From IMG/VR virus record IMGVR_UViG_3300032665_000097, positions 1 to 37,665 of that record: a stretch of 37,665 nt of DNA. One strand, given 5' to 3'. Every line of letters begins with the position of its first letter. Position 1 is the first letter of the stretch. The DNA comes from a virus. The notes beneath the pieces are model-generated. The model saw only the letters and a program-made list of their open reading frames with translations, did not search any database and was not told the origin of the DNA. The position numbers and the translations under genes are program-made. This document shows positions 36,572 through 37,665 of this stretch, piece by piece.

Positions 36572-37665
36572 ATGCCTGCAATTCCTGGTCTGACCAATTT
36601 CCCCGGTGGATTTGCCGCCGGCCTGACCGTTCGTGGGGTTCCGATCCTGCAGACGAATCCGGGCAATTTCTTCTGGGTGTACAGTGGCACCATCACCGAG
36701 CGCGCGACCGGCGAAGTGGCGGGCAGCGATTCCAACCGCGGCACGTTCCAGCGCCCGTTTGCGACACTGGCAGGCGCGTTGGCGCAATGCACTCCGGGCA
36801 AAGGCGATGTGGTCATTATCAAGCCGGGTCATCAGGAAACGATTACGTCGGCGACGCAGTTGTATCTGTCGTGCTCGGACGTGGCAATCGTGGGCCTTGG
36901 CGCCGGTCTTGACCGTCCGCAGTTCACGTTAAGCACGGCGGCGACCTCGACCATCAACGTCACCGGTTCCAACATCAGCATCCAGAACTGCCAGTTCGTC
37001 GCCAATTTCGCGAACATCACGTCTTTGTTCACGTTCCAAGCGGCGGTGTTTACCGCGTCGATCACCGGCAATACGATGACGGTGACTGCGGTTTCGAGCG
37101 GCACGATTTACCCCGGCGATTTGCTGACCAGTTCGTTGACCGGTTTCACGCAGAATACCGCGGTCATCAACCAGTTGAGCGGCACGACCGGCGGCGTCGG
37201 CGTCTACACCGTGAGCGGTCCGAACACGCAGTCGGTGGCGTCCGGCACGATCAATGATCCGGCAAACTTCTTCGCGATGGACAACTGCGAAGTCCGCGAT
37301 ACGTCATCGGTGCTGAATTTCCTGTCGATGGCGACGTTCGGCACGACCAACAACCTCGCTGACGGTTTTACGCTGACCAACAACCGCATTCTGTTGCAGG
37401 CGACTTCCGGCGCGGTCAACCTGTTCACGCCGACCCTGACGATGGACCGTGTGCGTATCGAGGGCAATTACTACACCTCGCCGACCACGAACGCGGGCGC
37501 GATGATTCCGTTGTCGAGCGGCAAGGTTTTGACCAACATCAGCATCCAGAACAACGTATTCAACCTGGCAAACGCTTCCGGCACGGCAACGGGCCTGATT
37601 ATCACGACCAACAGTTCCACCAACTCCGGTATCTACAACGGGAACACCAGTTTTGCGCTGGCATC
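36572..37665 (+). CDS. Beta-helix virion protein (runs off the window)
   Basis: The ATG has AAGGAG seven bases upstream. The frame stays open to the window end (about 364 codons). It has repeated strand patterns (SNISIQNCQFVAN, DGFTLTNNRILL, RVRIEGNYYTS, NISIQNNVFNLA) typical of a right-handed parallel beta-helix. An inserted small beta module (ASITGNTMTVTAVSSGTIYP to VGVYTVSG) is of a type often seen in phage fibre proteins. Probably a virion surface protein. The C-terminus is missing. Confidence 0.82.
   Translation, partial: MPAIPGLTNFPGGFAAGLTVRGVPILQTNPGNFFWVYSGTITERATGEVAGSDSNRGTFQRPFATLAGALAQCTPGKGDVVIIKPGHQETITSATQLYLSCSDVAIVGLGAGLDRPQFTLSTAATSTINVTGSNISIQNCQFVANFANITSLFTFQAAVFTASITGNTMTVTAVSSGTIYPGDLLTSSLTGFTQNTAVINQLSGTTGGVGVYTVSGPNTQSVASGTINDPANFFAMDNCEVRDTSSVLNFLSMATFGTTNNLADGFTLTNNRILLQATSGAVNLFTPTLTMDRVRIEGNYYTSPTTNAGAMIPLSSGKVLTNISIQNNVFNLANASGTATGLIITTNSSTNSGIYNGNTSFALA

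Overview
The window is a large part of the genome of a tailed double-stranded DNA bacteriophage. A terminase large subunit, portal, scaffold and major capsid cluster at the right end, a glycine-rich tail fibre and lysis genes lie at the left end, and short, tightly overlapping genes fill the rest. A T4-type lysozyme without an export signal, plus an inner/outer spanin pair (Rz with Rz1 nested inside), point to a Gram-negative host, probably a proteobacterium; the host itself cannot be named from this sequence. Both ends cut through structural genes, so part of the morphogenesis module lies outside. I see no integrase or CI-type repressor in the window.

Layout. (1) 1-8304, plus strand: the tail of an upstream gene, two large probable virion proteins, a PurD/ATP-grasp-like enzyme embedded among structural genes, a poly-glycine tail fibre, small membrane proteins (holin candidates) and the endolysin. 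(2) 8306-15200, minus strand: one long operon whose -10/-35 promoter lies at 15171-15200. From its 5' end it carries three tandem Y-RNA-like elements, a Ro60/TROVE protein, several tiny genes, a YqaJ-type exonuclease, a RecT annealing protein, an alanine-rich repeat protein, small membrane proteins, the Rz/Rz1 spanins and finally a tRNA-like sequence with an encoded CCA. (3) 15229-21354, plus strand: SF2 helicase, small zinc proteins, VRR-NUC nuclease, DNA methyltransferase and a VapE-like primase/helicase. (4) 21438-24766, minus strand: small accessory genes, including a hexapeptide beta-helix protein built from 18-bp repeats and an apparently frameshifted gene. (5) 24824-25410: the largest non-coding gap, with a duplicated sequence block and a (TA)11 tract. 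(6) 25411-37665, plus strand: RHH regulator, probable small terminase, a run of tiny genes, TerL, portal, GroES-like co-chaperonin, scaffold, three further virion proteins including the major capsid protein, and an incomplete beta-helix protein.

How it works together. The minus-strand early-type operon pairs an exonuclease with an annealing protein for recombination. The plus-strand module supplies helicase, nuclease, methylase and VapE-type replication functions. The right module builds and fills the head, with a phage-encoded GroES suggesting capsid folding through the host GroEL. Genes are packed with 4-nt ATGA, GTGA or TTGA stop/start overlaps, and many true genes are only 23-60 codons long.

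The most notable system is the Ro60 gene with its leader. Three elements share T-GG-CGAAG on the 5' side and TTCC on the 3' side. Each is closed by a different but perfectly complementary 4-bp helix (GGTG/CACC, TGCG/CGCA, TCGG/CCGA). The promoter is placed to start transcription at the first element. A loop segment of the third element is complementary to the Ro60 ribosome-binding region, suggesting autoregulation.
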